DNA of 64,000 nt from Zeus faber (Eukaryota; Chordata; Actinopteri; Zeiformes; Zeidae). The translations under genes were made by a program, and so were the position numbers. Below the pieces are notes generated by a model. It had not been told where the DNA came from. It ran no database searches and worked only from the letters and a program-made list of their open reading frames with translations. Positions within the stretch are counted from its first letter, which is position 1. Every line of letters begins with the position of its first letter. Shown here piece after piece: positions 10,301-20,800 of this stretch. The stretch spans positions 434,001 through 498,000 of the forward strand of contig OY482849.1 of NCBI GenBank assembly GCA_960531495.1. Direction: 5' to 3'.

Positions 10301-12570
10301 TTCTTTCTTTAAATCGTTCTTTCAATCTTTCTTTCAAACTTTCAATCATTATTTCAATCTTTTAATCTTTCAATCTTTCTTTCAATCTTTCAATCTTTCT
10401 TTCAATATTTCTTTCAATCTTTCTTTCTTTAAATCTTTCTTTCAATCTTTCTTTCAAACATTCAATCTTTCTTTCAATATTTCAATCTTTCAATCTTTCT
10501 TTCAATCTTTCAATCTTTCTTTCATTCTACCTTTCAATATTTCAATCTTTCAATCTTTCTTTCATTCTTTCTTTCAATCTTTCAATCTTTTTATCATTCT
10601 TTCTTTCAATCTTTCTTACTTTCATTTTTTCTATCTTTCAATATTTCTTCCAATCTTCCAATCTTTCTTTTATTTCTTTCAATCTTTTTTTCTTTCAATC
10701 TTTCTTTCATCTATCTTTCAATCTTTCTTTCATTCTTTCTTTCAATCTTTCTTTTTTCAATCTTTCTTGCAATCTTTCTTTCAATTGTTTAATCTATCAA
10801 TCTTTCTTTCATTCTTTCTTTCAGTCTTTCAATCCTTTTTTCAATCTTTCTTTAAATCTTTCAATCTTTCTTTCATTCTTTCTTTCAATATTTCAATCTT
10901 TCAATCTTTCTTTCATTCTTTCTTTCAATCTTTCAATCTTGCTTTCATTCTTTCTTACTTTCAATTTTTCTATCTTTCAATATTTCTTCCAATCGTTCTA
11001 TCTTTCTTTCATTATTTCTTTCAATCTTTCTTTCTTTCAATCTTTCTTTCCAACTTTCTTTCAATCTTTCTTTCATTCTTTCTTTCAATATTTCTTTTTT
11101 CAATCTTTCTTGCAATCTTTCTTTCAATTGTTTAATCTTTCATTCTTTCTTTCATTCATTCATTCTTTCTTTCAATCGTTCTTTCATTCTTTCTTTCAAT
11201 CTTTCAATCTTTCTTTAAATATTTCTTTCGATCTTTAATACTTTCAATCTTTTTTCAAACATTCAATCTTTCTTTCAATATTTCAATCTTTCAATCTTTC
11301 AATCTTTCTTTCATTCATTCTTTCAATCTTTCTTACTTTCAATTTTTCTATCTTTCATTATTTCTTTCAATCTTTCTTTTGTTATTTCTTTCAATCTTTA
11401 TTTCTTTCAATCTTGCTTTCCATCTTTCTTGCAATCTTTCTTTCAATTGTTTAATCTTTCAATGTTTCTTTCATTCTTTCTTTCAGTCTTTCAATCTTTT
11501 TTTCAATCTTTCTTTCATTCTTTCTTTCAATCTTTCTGTCCGTCATTCTTTCTTTCAATCTTTCTTTCAATCTTTCTTTCATTCTTTATTTCAATCTTTG
11601 TTTCATTCTTTCTTTCAATCTTTCTTTCAATCTTTCTTTCTTTCTTTAAATCTTTCTTTCTTTAAATCTTTCTTTCAATCTTTCTTTCAAACTTTCAATC
11701 TTTATTTCAATCTTTCAATCTTTCTATCCATCTTTCTTTCATTATTTTAATCTTTCTTACTTTCAATTTTTCTATCTTTCATTTTTTCTTTCAATCTTTC
11801 TTTTGTTATTTCTTTCAACTTTATTTCTTTCAATCTTACTTTCCATCTTTCTTGCAATCTTTCTTTCAATTGTTTAATCTTTCAATGTTTCTTTCATTCT
11901 TTCTTTCAGTCTTTCAATCTTTTTTTCAATCTTTCTTTCATTCTTTCTTTCAATCTTTCTGTCCGTCATTCTTTCTTTCAGTCTTTCTTTCAATCATTCA
12001 ATCTTTCAATCTTTCTTTCTTTCAATCTTTCTTTCATTCTTTATTTTAATCTTTGTTTCATTCTTTCTTTCAATCTTTCTATCAATCTTTCTTTCAATAT
12101 TTCTTTCTTTCTTTAAATCTTTCTTTCAATCTTTCTTTCAAACTTTCAATCTTTATTTCAATCTTTCAATCTTTCTTTCAATCTTTCTTTCAATCTTTCT
12201 TTCAATCTTTCAATCTTTCTTTCATTCTTTCTTTCAATATTTCAATCTTTCAATATTTCTTTCATTCTTTCTTGCAATCTTTCAATCTTTCTTTCATTCT
12301 TTCTTTCAATCTTTCTTACTTTCAATCTTTCTTTCAATCTGCCTTTCATTCTTTCTTTCAGTCTTTCAATCTTTCTTTATATCTTTCTTTCAATCTTTCT
12401 TTCAAACTTTCAATCTTTCTTTCATTCTTTCTTTCAATCTTTCTTTCATTCTTTCTTTCAATCTTTCTGTCCGTCAATCTTTCTTTCAATCTTTCTTTCT
12501 TTCTTTAAATCTTTCTTTCAATCTTTCTTTCAAACTTTATACTTTATTTCAATCTTTCAATCTTTCTTTC
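7340..12570. repeat. Nested ~2.6-kb tandem duplication inside copy A
   Basis: Distinctive variants recur at an offset of 2,624 bp (7,446/10,070), 2,612 bp (8,155/10,767; 8,767/11,379) and 2,631 bp (9,422/12,053). The offsets vary in 4-bp-related steps through small indels. The same pair is present in copy B (18,387/21,011; 19,268/21,880), so this duplication predates the 10.9-kb one. Confidence 0.85.
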
Positions 12571-12999
12571 AATCTTTCTTTCAATCTTTCAATCTTTCAA
12601 TCTTTCTTTCATTCTTTCTTTCAATATTTCAATCTTTCAATATTTCTTTCATTCTTTCTTGCAATCTTTCAATCTTTCTTTCATTCTTTCTTTCAATCTT
12701 TCTTACTTTCAATCTTTCTTCCAATCTGCCTTTCATTCTTTCTTTCAGTCTTTCAATCTTTCTTTAAATCTTTCTTTCAATCTTTCTTTCAAACTTTCAA
12801 TCTTTATTTCATTCTTTCTTTCAATCTTTCTTTCATTCTTTCTTTCAATCTTTCTTTCATTCTGTCTGTCAATCTTTCTTTCAGTCTTTCTTTCAGTCAT
12901 TCAATCTTTCAATCTTTCCTTCAATATTTATTTCTTTCAATCTTTCTTTCATTCTTTCCTTCAGTCGTTCAATCATTCTTTCAATCTTTCTTTTTTTCA

Positions 13000-15410
13000 A
13001 TCTTTCTTTCAATCTTTCTTTCATCCTTTCTTTCAATCTTTCGTTCAATATTTCTTTCAATCTTTCTTACTTTCAATCTTTCTTTGTTTAAATCTTTCTT
13101 TCAAACTTTCTTTCAAACTTTTAATCATTATTTCAATCTTTCATTCTTTCCATCTTTCTTGCAATCTTTCTTTCAATTGTTTAATCTTTCAATGTTTCTT
13201 TCATTCTTTCTTTCAGTCTTTCAATCTTTTTTCAATCTTTCTTTCATTCTTTCTTTCAATCTTTCTGTCCGTCATTCTTTCTTTCAGTCTTTCTTTCAAT
13301 TATTCAATCTTTCAATCTTTCTTTCTTTCAATCTTTCTTTCAATCTTTCTTTCAATCTTTCTTTCTTTCTTTAAATCTTTCTTTCAATCTTTCTTTCAAA
13401 CTTTCAATCTTTATTTCAATCTTTCAATCTTTATTTCAATCTTTCAATCTTTCTTTCATTCTTTCTTTCAATATTTCAATCTTTCAATATTTCTTTCATT
13501 CTTTCTTGCAATCTTTCAATCTTTCTTTCATTCTTTCTTTCAATTTTTCTTACTTTCAATCTTTCTTTCAATCTGCCTTTCATTCTTTCTTTCAGTCTTT
13601 CAATCTTTCTTTCATTCTTTCTTTCAATCTTTCTTTTGTTATTTCTTTCAATCTTTCTTTCTTTCCATCTTTCTTTCAATCTTTCTTTTATTCTTTCTTT
13701 CAATCCTTCTTTTTTCAATCTTTCTTGCAATCTTTCTTTCAATTGTTTAATCTTTCAATCTTTCTTTCATTCTTTCTTTCAATCTTTCTTTCATTCTTTC
13801 TTTCAATCTTTCTGTCGGTCAATCTTTCTTTCAGTCTTTCTTTCAATCATTCAATCTTTCAATCTTTCCTTCAATATTTCTTTCTTTCAATCTTTCTTTC
13901 AATCTTTCTTTCATTCTATTCTTCAGTCGTTCAATCTTTCTTTCAATCTTTCTTTCAATCTTTCTTTCATTCTATTCTTCAGTCGTTCAATCTTTCTTTC
14001 AATCTTTCTTTTTTTCAATCTTTCTTTCAATCTTTCTTTCATCCTTTCTTTCAATCTTTCGTTCAATATTTCTTTCAATCTTTCTTACTTTCAATCTTTC
14101 TTTGTTTAAATCTTTCTTTCAATCTTTCTTTCATTCTTTCTTTCAATCTTTCTGTCCGTCATTCTTTCTTTCAGTCTTTCTTTCAATTATTCAATCTTTC
14201 AATCTTTCTTTCTTTCAATCTTTCTTTCAATCTTTCTTTCAATCTTTCTTTCTTTCTTTAAATCTTTCTTTCAATCTTTCTTTCAAACTTTCAATCTTTA
14301 TTTCAATCTTTCAATCTTTCTTTCAATCTTTCAATCTTTCTTTCATTCTTTCTTTCAATATTTCAATCTTTCAATATTTCTTTCATTCTTTCTTGCAATC
14401 TTTCAATCTTTCTTTCATTCTTTCTTTCAATTTTTCTTACTTTCAATCTTTCTTTCAATCTGCCTTTCATTCTTTCTTTCAGTCTTTCAATCTTTCTTTC
14501 ATTCTTTCTTTCAATCTTTATTTTGTTATTTCTTTCAATCTTTCTTTCTTTCCATCTTTCTTTCAATCTTTCTTTTATTCTTTCTTTCAATCTTTCTTTT
14601 TTCAATCTTTCTTGCAATCTTTCTTTCAATTGTTTAATCTTTCAATCTTTCTTTCATTCTTTCTTTCAATCTTTCTTTCATTCTTTCTTTCAATCTTTCT
14701 GTCGGTCAATCTTTCTTTCAGTCTTTCTTTCAATCATTCAATCTTTCAATCTTTCCTTCAATATTTCTTTCTTTCAATCTTTCTTTCAATCTTTCTTTCA
14801 TTCTTTTCTTCAGTCGTTCAATCTTTCTTTCAATCTTTCTTTTTTTCAATCTTTCTTTCAATCTTTCTTTCATCCTTTCTTTCAATCTTTCGTTCAATAT
14901 TTCTTTCAATCTTTCTTACTTTCAATCTTTCTTTGTTTAAATCTTTCTTTCAATCTTTCTTTCAATCTTTCTGTCCGTCATTCTTTCTTTCAGTCTTTCT
15001 TTCAATTATTCAATCTTTCAATCTTTCTTTCTTTCAATCTTTCTTTCAATCTTTCTTTCAATCTTTCTTTCTTTCTTTAAATCTTTCTTTCAATCTTTCT
15101 TTCAAACTTTCAATCTTTATTTCAATCTTTCAATCTTTCTTTCAATCTTTCAATCTTTCTTTCATTCTTTCTTTCAATATTTCAATCTTTCAATATTTCT
15201 TTCATTCTTTCTTGCAATCTTTCAATCTTTCTTTCATTCTTTCTTTCAATTTTTCTTACTTTCAATCTTTCTTTCAATCTGCCTTTCATTCTTTCTTTCA
15301 GTCGTTCAATCTTTCTTTCAATCTTTCTTTTTTTCAATCTTTCTTTCAATCTTTCTTTCATCCTTTCTTTCAATCTTTCGTTCAATATTTCTTTCAATCT
15401 TTCTTACTTT
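13000..15410. repeat. Nested ~0.9-kb tandem duplications inside copy A
   Basis: Marker strings recur: the AATCTGCCTTTCATTC cluster and the TTTGTTTAAATC word (about 13,083, 14,103, 14,934, and again after the LINE at 17,898). Offsets include 887 bp (13,476/14,363; 13,636/14,523). These are unequal-exchange products within the satellite. Confidence 0.75.
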
Positions 15411-15810
15411 CAATCTGAGTCGAGCTAACTCTGAGTCGAGCTCTAGTGCTGAGGTTGCTGTGTAGTGTATCACTGCTCGTATTGTAGTATTGCAACTTGG
15501 ACTACTGGATTGACTCTGTACATTTCACTGCTATTTGCTGATCTGCCAACAAGCTTGTGTTCCAGACACACCCCCTATTCAGGTAAGTCCTCTCTTATGT
15601 GGGCGTGCTCTTAGCCAGGTGCAACCCTAATCACACGAGCAGCTGTATTCTATCACCTATTTATGGTCCTGCCCTTCAAGCGTTGGCCCATTTGTAGTCG
15701 CTCTCGTGTGAAGACGCTCTGTGTAAAGACGCACGTCTACCTCTGCACGTCAACCGAAGCAAGGACACCGAACAAGGCAAACCTGCCTTCTTTCTCTCAC
15801 TCCATACAAA

Positions 15811-17195
15811 GTGTGCTACTACCGCATCCCTACAACTTCAAGGTCACCCAGAAAGCGTCGTTATACCATACGCCGATGCAATCCGGGTAACCTCAGGTCC
15901 CTGCAGCAAACATCTTCTGCAAAGACCTCCTTCTCTGTTGGCTTGTGGAATTGTCGATCTGCAGTTAACAAGGCAGACTTCATTTCTGGTCATGCCAACC
16001 AACTCTCCTTAGAGCTCCTTGCTCTCACTGAGACATGGATTAAACCGGAAGATAGCGCAACCCCGGCTGCACTCTCCACTAACTACTCATTCTCCCACAC
16101 ATCCAGACCATCTGGCCGTGGTGGTGGGACTGGCCTGCTAATTTCCAACACATGGAAATTTAATCCACTGCTGCCTTTAAACAACTTTGCCTCCTTTGAA
16201 TATCACGCCGTCTTGGTGACTGCTCCGGTGAAAGCCTATGTGGTCGTCATCTACCGTCCACCAGGACAACTAGGTGACTTCCTACATGAGCTTGACACCC
16301 TGCTGTCATCAATCCCTGAGCACGAGTGTCCCATGCTCGTCCTCGGAGACATGAACATTCACTTGGACAGTGCGAGCTCGGCTGACTTCCTGTCTTTGGT
16401 TCGCTCGTTCGACCTAAGACAGATCCCGACTCCACCGACTCACAAGGCTGGCAAAGAGCTTGATCTCATTCTTGCTCGGAGCTGTACCACCGACAACCTA
16501 TGGGTCACTCCTCTTCATCTCTCTGACCACTTCTTCATCCACTTCAATGTCCAGCTACCAAAACAACCCCCCACCTCCCCACCCATGGTTACTATCCGCA
16601 GCAATCTCCGCAACTTGTCTCCCACCCACTTCTCCTCTGTGCTCTCCTCTTCTCTTCCACCCCATGGCACTTTCTCCTCTCTGCAGGTTAATGATGCCAC
16701 TGACTCCCTCTGCTCCACCTTGAGCTCATGTCTGGATATCCTGTGTCCAATATCCACCAGACCTGCTCGTTCAACCCAGTCGCACCCTTGGCTGACTGAC
16801 ACTCTCCGGACAACGCGCACTGACCTCAGAGCAGCCGAGAGGAAATGGCACAAATTCAAAACAACTGAGGATCTTGCTAGCTACCAGACACTGCTGTCCT
16901 CCTTCTCTTCCGGCATCACTGCTGCCAAGAAGGCCTTCTTCAACGATAGGATCAACGGTGCCACAGACACACGTACGTTATTCACCACCTTCAAGTCTCT
17001 GCTTTACCCTCCACCACCTCCCCCAGCTACTAACCTCACTGCTGACTGCCTTGCCTCCTTTTTTACTAACAATGTGGCAGCCATCAGCAGCCAATTCACT
17101 AAACAACTTACTCACAACCTGTCTTCTCCAGCCCTAGGCTCATCGTTCCCTGGTTTCGCCCCCCTCGCTGAAAGTGAGGTATCTAAACTACTTGA
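15811..17195 (+). pseudogene. L2 LINE ORF2, endonuclease part (RT deleted), copy 1
   Basis: The frame opens at 15,811 and encodes an APE-type endonuclease that would nick target DNA for target-primed reverse transcription. Visible motifs in order are LWNCRSAVNKADF (Asn), LALTETWIKPE (catalytic Glu), GRGGGTGLLIS, VVIYRPPGQ (Tyr), MLVLGDMNIHLD (Asp/Asn), KELDLILARS (Asp) and PLHLSDHFF (SDH His). All conserved endonuclease residues are present. After FAPLAESEVSKLL, the usual start of the RT domain, the sequence jumps at about 17,195-17,205 to LAKTELLVFPAK, which normally follows the RT palm. The YADD/FADD motif and the whole catalytic core are missing. The frame stays open to 17,562 only because the deletions preserved it. 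It could at most make endonuclease without polymerase. Confidence 0.85.
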
Positions 17196-17734
17196 CTATC
17201 TGGCGAAAACGGAACTGCTGGTCTTCCCGGCCAAACAAGGTATTTATCACAACATTAATATTAAAATCGACTCTCTATCTCTTGTTCCTACCAAGGCTGC
17301 AAGGAATCTTGGTGTCATTATTGATGACCAACTGACATTCTCGGACCATGTTGCCGCCGTCTCCCGGTCCTGCCGCTTCGCACCAGCCAAAGAGGGCACA
17401 TGTCACTCTGCTGCTCATCGAGCTCCACTGGTTACCTGTAGCCGCCCGCATCAAGTTCAAGTCTCTTATGCTGGCCTACAGAGTGATTGTTGGGAATGCT
17501 CCCGCCTACTTAAATGCTCTTGTAAGAGCACATGTTGCCCCCCGGATGCTGCCCTCGTCTAATGAGTGTCGCCTGGCTCTGCCGGCCATACAGCCACGGC
17601 AATCCAGGCTATTCTCATTTGTAGTTCCACGTTGGTGGAACGAGCTGCCAAAAATTACCAGAGCGGGGACCTCCCTCTCTGTCTTTAAGAAGCACCTGAA
17701 GACCCAGCTCTTCAGTGAGTACCTCCTGTCCTAA
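17196..17734 (+). pseudogene. L2 LINE ORF2, C-terminal remnant with a second deletion, copy 1
   Basis: The frame continues with RNLGVIIDDQLTFSDHVAAV and SRSCRFA. A second internal deletion at about 17,382 then shifts the frame. The proper continuation (HQPKRAHVTLLLIELHWLPV, then RIKFKSLMLAYRVIVG, and FVVPRWWNELPK near the end) is read in another frame to the stop at 17,732-17,734. This LHWLPV...VPxWWNxLP segment is the typical C-terminal domain of the L2/Rex1 part of the CR1 clade. The region between SCRFA and the QPKRAHVT block is absent. Confidence 0.8.
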
Positions 17735-17890
17735 TCTACAATTACTGAGCACCACCTTGCAGTATTTATTGTTACACCAATGTTGTTGTTACACTAATCT
17801 CTGTCGCAATGTAGCTGAATGTTATTCTCCCTTGTAAGTCGCTTTGGATAAAAGCGTCTGCTAAATGACTAAATGTAAATGTAAATGTAA

Positions 17891-20800
17891 TCTTTCTTTG
17901 TTTAAATCTTTCTTTCAATCATTCTTTCAAACTTTCTTTCATTCTTTATTTCAATCTTTGTTTCATTCTTTCTTTCAATCTTTCTTTCAATCTTTCTTTC
18001 TTTCTTTAAATCTTTCTTTCAATCTTTCTTTCAAACTTTCAATCTTTATTTCAATCTTTCAATCTTTCAATCTTTCTTTCAATCGTTCTTTAGATCTTTC
18101 AATCTTTCTTTCATTCTTTCTTTCAATCTATAAATCTTTCAATCTTTCTTTAATTCTTTTATTCATTCTTTCTTTCAGTCTTTCAATCTTTCTTTAAATC
18201 TTTCTTTCAATCTTTCTTTCAATCTTTCAATCTTTCAATTTTTCTTTCATTCTTTCTTTCAATCTTTATTACTTTCAATCTTTCTTTCAATCTTTCAATC
18301 TTTCATTCTCTCTTTCTTTCAATCTTTCTTTCATTCTTTCTTTCAATCGTTCTTTCATTCTTTCTTTCAATTTTTCATTCTTTCTTTCAATCTTTCAATC
18401 TTTCAATCTTTCTTTCAATCTTTCTTTCTTTCAATCTTTCTTTCAATCTTTCTTTCAATCTTTCTTTTATTCTTTCCTTCAGTCTTTCAATCTTTCTTTC
18501 AATCTTTCTTTTTTTCAATCTTTCTTTCAATCTTTCTTTCATTCTTTCTTTCAATCTTTCTTTCAATCTTTCAATCTTTCTTTCAATATTTCTTTCAATC
18601 TTTCTTACTTTCAATCTTTCTTTCTATAAATCGTTCTTTCAATCTTTCTTTCAAACTTTCAATCATTATTTCAATCTTTTAATCTTTCAATCTTTCTTTC
18701 AATCTTTCAATCTTTCTTTCAATATTTCTTTCAATCTTTCTTTCTTTAAATCTTTCTTTCAATCTTTCTTTCAAACATTCAATCTTTCTTTCAATATTTC
18801 AATCTTTCAATCTTTCTTTCAATCTTTCTTTCAATCTTTCAATCTTTCTTTCATTCTATCTTTCAATATTTCAATCTTTCAATCTTTCTTTCATTCTTTC
18901 TTTCAATCTTTCAATCTTTTTATCATTCTTTCTTTCAATCTTTCTTACTTTCATTTTTTCTATCTTTCAATATTTCTTCCAATCTTCCAATCTTTCTTTT
19001 ATTTCTTTCAATCTTTTTTTCTTTCAATCTTTCTTTCATCTATCTTTCAATCTTTCTTTCATTCTTTCTTTCAATCTTTCTTTTTTCAATCTTTCTTGCA
19101 ATCTTTCTTTCAATTGTTTAATCTATCAATCTTTCTTTCATTCTTTCTTTCAGTCTTTCAATCCTTTTTTCAATCTTTCTTTAAATCTTTCAATCTTTCT
19201 TTCATTCTTTCTTTCAATATTTCAATCTTTCAATCTTTCTTTCATTCTTTCTTTCAATCTTTCAATCTTGCTTTCATTCTTTCTTACTTTCAATTTTTCT
19301 ATCTTTCAATATTTCTTCCAATCGTTCTATCTTTCTTTCATTATTTCTTTCAATCTTTCTTTCTTTCAATCTTTCTTTCCAACTTTCTTTCAATCTTTCT
19401 TTCATTCTTTCTTTCAATATTTCTTTTTTCAATCTTTCTTGCAATCTTTCTTTCAATTGTTTAATCTTTCATTCTTTCTTTCATTCATTCATTCTTTCTT
19501 TCAATCGTTCTTTCATTCTTTCTTTCAATCTTTCAATCTTTCTTTAAATATTTCTTTCGATCTTTAATACTTTCAATCTTTTTTCAAACATTCAATCTTT
19601 CTTTCAATATTTCAATCTTTCAATCTTTCAATCTTTCTTTCATTCATTCTTTCAATCTTTCTTACTTTCAATTTTTCTATCTTTCATTATTTCTTTCAAT
19701 CTTTCTTTTGTTATTTCTTTCAATCTTTATTTCTTTCAATCTTGCTTTCCATCTTTCTTGCAATCTTTCTTTTAATTGTTTAATCTTTCAATGTTTCTTT
19801 CATTCTTTCTTTCAGTCTTTCAATCTTTTTTTCAATCTTTCTTTCATTCTTTCTTTCAATCTTTCTGTCCGTCATTCTTTCTTTCAATCTTTCTTTCAAT
19901 CTTTCTTTCATTCTTTATTTCAATCTTTGTTTCATTCTTTCTTTCAATCTTTCTTTCAATCTTTAAATCTTTCTTTCAATCTTTCTTTCAAACTTTCAAT
20001 CTTTATTTCAATCTTTCAATCTTTCTATCAATCTTTCTTTCATTATTTTAATCTTTCTTACTTTCAATTTTTCTATCTTTCATTTTTTCTTTCAATCTTT
20101 CTTTTGTTATTTCTTTCAAACTTTATTTCTTTCAATCTTACTTTCCATCTTTCTTGCAATCTTTCTTTCAATTGTTTAATCTTTCAATGTTTCTTTCATT
20201 CTTTCTTTCAGTCTTTCAATCTTTTTTTCAATCTTTCTTTCATTCTTTCTTTCAATCTTTCTGTCCGTCATTCTTTCTTTCAGTCTTTCTTTCAATCATT
20301 CAATCTTTCAATCTTTCTTTCAATCTTTCTTTCAATCTTTCTTTCATTCTTTATTTCAATCTTTGTTTCATTCTTTCTTTCAATCTTTCTATCAATCTTT
20401 CTTTCAATATTTCTTTCTTTCTTTAAATCTTTCTTTCAATCTTTCTTTCAAACTTTCAATCTTTATTTCAATCTTTCAATCTTTCTTTCAATCTTTCTTT
20501 CAATCTTTCTTTCAATCTTTCAATCTTTCTTTCATTCTTTCTTTCAATATTTCAATCTTTCAATATTTCTTTCATTCTTTCTTGCAATCTTTCAATCTTT
20601 CTTTCATTCTTTCTTTCAATCTTTCTTACTTTCAATCTTTCTTTCAATCTGCCTTTCATTCTTTCTTTCAGTCTTTCAATCTTTCTTTAAATCTTTCTTT
20701 CAATCTTTCTTTCAAACTTTCAATCTTTCTTTCATTCTTTCTTTCAATCTTTCTTTCATTCTTTCTTTCAATCTTTCTGTCCGTCAATCTTTCTTTCAAT

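Larger units (their letters stand above)
5535..15414 (+). repeat. TTTC/TTTCAATC pyrimidine-strand satellite, block 1
   Basis: Almost entirely built from 4-bp words, TTTC with CAATC/CATTC/CAGTC variants. They assemble into 8-bp (TTTCAATC) and 12-bp (TTTCTTTCAATC) units. G is very rare on the plus strand. A short non-repeat stretch sits at about 5,591-5,640. The block contains internal tandem duplications: about 2.61 kb at about 7.34-9.95 and 9.95-12.57 kb, and about 0.89 kb at about 13.0-15.4 kb. The many long open frames in it (Phe/Ser/Leu/Asn/Gln on plus; Lys/Glu/Arg on minus) follow from the lack of stop triplets in these words and are not evidence of genes. Confidence 0.97.
15415..17890 (+). 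mobile_element. L2-clade (CR1 superfamily) LINE with internal deletions, copy 1
   Basis: It begins CTGAGTCGAGCT, repeated once after 4 bp, and ends with the fish L2-type tail TTGTAAGTCGCTTTGGATAA then AAGCGTCTGCTAAATGACTA then (AATGT)n. The satellite word TCTTTCTTTG resumes at 17,891. A 5' leader (15,415-15,810) is followed by an endonuclease frame, then a join that removes the reverse transcriptase, then a C-terminal remnant. Unfilled sites with the same local sequence (TTACTTTCAATCTTTCTTTG then TTTAAATC) exist at about 13,068, 14,089 and 14,920. Comparison with them shows insertion with a 3-bp TCT duplication. Confidence 0.9.
7054..17994. repeat. Large tandem duplication, copy A (about 10.94 kb)
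   Basis: This block, satellite plus L2 LINE, recurs with near identity starting at about 17,995. Offsets are 10,941 bp at 7,446/18,387 and 8,155/19,096, 10,940 at 13,506/24,446, and 10,883 across the LINE. The offset change reflects an extra 56-bp unit in copy A (two TTCATTCTATTCTTCAGTCG copies at about 13,912 and 13,968, one in copy B) plus smaller indels. The boundary lies in about 36 bp that is identical at 17,995-18,031 and 28,878-28,914. Confidence 0.9.

Noticed and set aside
5620..15418. Very long open frames (hundreds of codons) rich in Phe, Ser, Leu and Gln
   Set aside because: They are translations of TTTC/CAATC satellite words, occur in several frames at once, lack any domain, and exist only because the words contain no stop triplets.
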